Positions 62,422 to 64,000 of a stretch of DNA of 64,000 nucleotides are shown here, piece by piece. The position numbers and the translations under genes were made by a program. The stretch's first letter is position 1. Each line of letters begins with the position of its first letter. The notes below the pieces were generated by a model, which made no database searches, was not told where the DNA came from, and was given only the letters and a program-made list of their open reading frames with translations. The DNA is from Chlorobiaceae bacterium (GTDB lineage Bacteria; Bacteroidota; Chlorobiia; Chlorobiales; Chlorobiaceae), in assembly GCA_013334925.1 (NCBI GenBank), contig JAAXWP010000002.1, forward strand, positions 62,001 through 126,000, given 5' to 3'.

Positions 62422-63184
62422 AACCAGCCGCCGTAAAACACACCATTCATCCTCTCGAAATCAATACAATATATATTTTACAATACATTAAAACACGCAT
62501 ATTTTTCGCACATCATTAAGTCAAGCGACCGTATACCTTTATGGCCCTCCATGTATTGCAGACCCTGCAGACAAAAGCACCAGGCGATCACAGCACCCGC
62601 TTGACATGACAACAATCCGATCGGGTTCGCTTCGGGCAGATGGACAGATCGACACATCCCTGAAACTTTGCCTGAAATATGGGCCTTTGTATCTCCATCG
62701 CTCTGGACCTGACCATGGAGATCACATGATCGACCTGCAGACGGCAGCGTCTCATACTCTCGAGAAAGCCTTCGAAGGTACCGGTTTGTCCGGGCCTGGA
62801 CTCGTAAGCTCTGAGGCTGGGTGGCGTCTTGCCGTCTATGGTCCCAACCAGCTGCGCTTTCACCAGACGCCATCCTCATGCTGCAATATCACCATCACAG
62901 ATAAGGCTGTCAAGGAGGAGTGCGACGGTCCATCGATTCTTTACAGCAGCCCCGATCGACGACGCAAACTGAGGAAACCGGTGTCCAGACGCTTCTCCTG
63001 CAGAAAAAAAACCGGAACTTCGAACGGCATCGGATCGTCCGCAACGCGCTGTTCATTAATGAAATAGTGAAACCGATGGTTCAGACCGTGTTGCAGGCCA
63101 AACCTGGACGTTTTGGTTGTACCGAAAAATCCGCTTGATTATAAGCATAAGTGAATCGACAACTTATCATGAGGAGTACCCAGC
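62422..63184. other. Intergenic region, no gene recognised
   Basis: 763 bp between divergent genes. Several open frames of 90-150 codons overlap on both strands, but none has a ribosome site or recognisable sequence. It could include a decayed gene. GAGGAG lies just before the alcohol dehydrogenase start. Confidence 0.4.
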
Positions 63185-64000
63185 ATGAAATTCACCTTCC
63201 AGAATCCTGTCCAGATCATTTTTGGCGCCGGAACGCTCGACCGGCTCGGCGAAGCGGTCCGAGCTCACGGCACAAAGGCCCTCGTCGTCACGGGCGGCGG
63301 CAGTGTCAAACGCAATGGCACCTTCGACCGTGCGGTCGCCAGCCTGAACGCTGCCGGTGTTTCGGTGGTGGAATGCTCGGGTGTGGAACCCAATCCGCGC
63401 CTGTCGACGGTGGTGCGAGGTGCCGACCTGGCGCGCAGGAAGGCATGCGACGTGGTCGTTGCCCTCGGCGGCGGCAGCACCATGGATGCAGCCAAGGTCA
63501 TGGCTGCCGTCGTCTTTTTCGAGGGCGACCCGTGGGAGATGTTCCCGCACGGTCAGGCAAACCGGAGGCTTCCGGACCGTGCCCTTCCGATCGTCACCGT
63601 TCCCACCCTTGCGGCGACCGGTTCCGAGATGAACGCAGGGGCCGTCATCACCAATGAAAAGACCACCATCAAATCGTTCGTCACCGCAGGATGCCTCTAT
63701 CCCAAGGTCGCCGTCGTCGATCCCGAACTGACGGCGAGCGTACCGAAGGACCAGACCGCTTATGGCGTCTGCGATCTGATCACACACGTGACCGAATCCT
63801 ACTTCAACGGTGTTGACGGCACTCCCCTGCAGGATCGTATTGTCGAAGGGATTATTCTCACCGCCATGGAGTGGGGCCCAAAGGCAGTTGCAGATGGCAA
63901 TGACATCGAAGCCCGTGCACAGGTGCAGTGGGCCTCGGTCGTCGCGCTGAACGGATGGGCGCAGGTCGGAACGTTCGGCCCCTACCCGGTGCACATGATC
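63185..64000 (+). CDS. Iron-containing alcohol dehydrogenase, 3' end missing
   Basis: The first 272 residues of a group III (Fe-type) alcohol dehydrogenase, probably butanol-dehydrogenase-like, running off the right end. The N-terminal Rossmann part has KALVVTGGGSVKRNG and VVALGGGSTMDAAK (about 89-102), followed by PTLAATGSEMN and a metal-ligand region DLITHVTESYF. It interconverts aldehydes and alcohols with NAD(P)H. GAGGAG ends 9 nt before the ATG. It is divergent from the CqsS-like kinase gene. Confidence 0.9.
   Translation, partial: MKFTFQNPVQIIFGAGTLDRLGEAVRAHGTKALVVTGGGSVKRNGTFDRAVASLNAAGVSVVECSGVEPNPRLSTVVRGADLARRKACDVVVALGGGSTMDAAKVMAAVVFFEGDPWEMFPHGQANRRLPDRALPIVTVPTLAATGSEMNAGAVITNEKTTIKSFVTAGCLYPKVAVVDPELTASVPKDQTAYGVCDLITHVTESYFNGVDGTPLQDRIVEGIILTAMEWGPKAVADGNDIEARAQVQWASVVALNGWAQVGTFGPYPVHMI

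Noticed and set aside
62478-63067. Overlapping open frames on both strands upstream of the alcohol dehydrogenase
   Set aside because: Several frames are open at once, none has a start signal or protein-like family pattern, and frame openness here reflects base composition.
1-64000. tRNA genes, CRISPR arrays, insertion sequences and prophage
   Set aside because: No T-loop-like tRNA blocks, regularly spaced repeats, transposase or phage structural proteins were seen on either strand.

Overview
The window looks like chromosomal DNA of a green sulfur bacterium (Chlorobium, Chlorobaculum or Prosthecochloris type). This is an inference from the gene content: a polysulfide/thiosulfate-reductase-like operon with its own chaperone and a TauE-type exporter, multihaem cytochromes, a class II photolyase, an Amt/P-II pair and SulP, together with the style of the proteins. 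No rRNA, tRNA, photosynthesis gene, IS element, prophage or CRISPR array was seen, so the genus is not proven.

Layout. 0-8 kb: partial glutamine amidotransferase coupled to a class II photolyase, RNase R, a small Cys protein, a divergent PerR/peroxiredoxin pair and a solitary nucleotidyltransferase-like protein. 8-17 kb: an ion-transport block with an Mg P-type ATPase coupled to a flippase-like membrane protein, then a sigma-54 response regulator, a KimA-like K+ transporter and a sensor kinase. 17-26 kb: a 16-haem cytochrome c with a 141-bp tandem array, a b-type membrane partner, an OmpR-type two-component system with a DUF4405 protein, a secreted DUF1566 protein, an ECF sigma factor and small membrane proteins. 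26-33 kb: PsrABC-TorD followed by TauE/DUF1634. 33-38 kb: a radical SAM gene behind a sigma-54 promoter, a GAF protein and a sigma-54 activator with a degenerate receiver. 38-44 kb: P-II/Amt, an XhoI-like nuclease without a methylase, a SnoaL-like protein and SulP. 44-48 kb: a multi-PAS kinase and its OmpR regulator. 48-60 kb: a sigma-54-controlled surface locus. 60-64 kb: a CqsS-like hybrid kinase and the start of an iron alcohol dehydrogenase.

The strongest candidate for an undescribed system is 48.4-59.7 kb. A sensor kinase (49165-51261) and sigma-54 activator (51289-52650) lie between two sigma-54 promoters of matching architecture. Each has a pair of TCGACC-N4-GGTCGA palindromes exactly 20 bp apart, about 98 bp upstream of the -24 element. 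The promoters drive short secreted proteins sharing DGDG..NGQDPDY..PQDGTG and an outer-membrane barrel. A third promoter with almost the same -24/-12 sequence precedes a processive glycosyltransferase and an outer-membrane protein. The inferred job is regulated building of a calcium-binding, polysaccharide-containing surface layer.

Other points of interest are a quorum-sensor-like kinase with no synthase in view, an orphan restriction nuclease in DNA rich in its expected site, a recurring TTAACRATYGTTAA palindrome, and a P-II protein lacking the uridylylation tyrosine.
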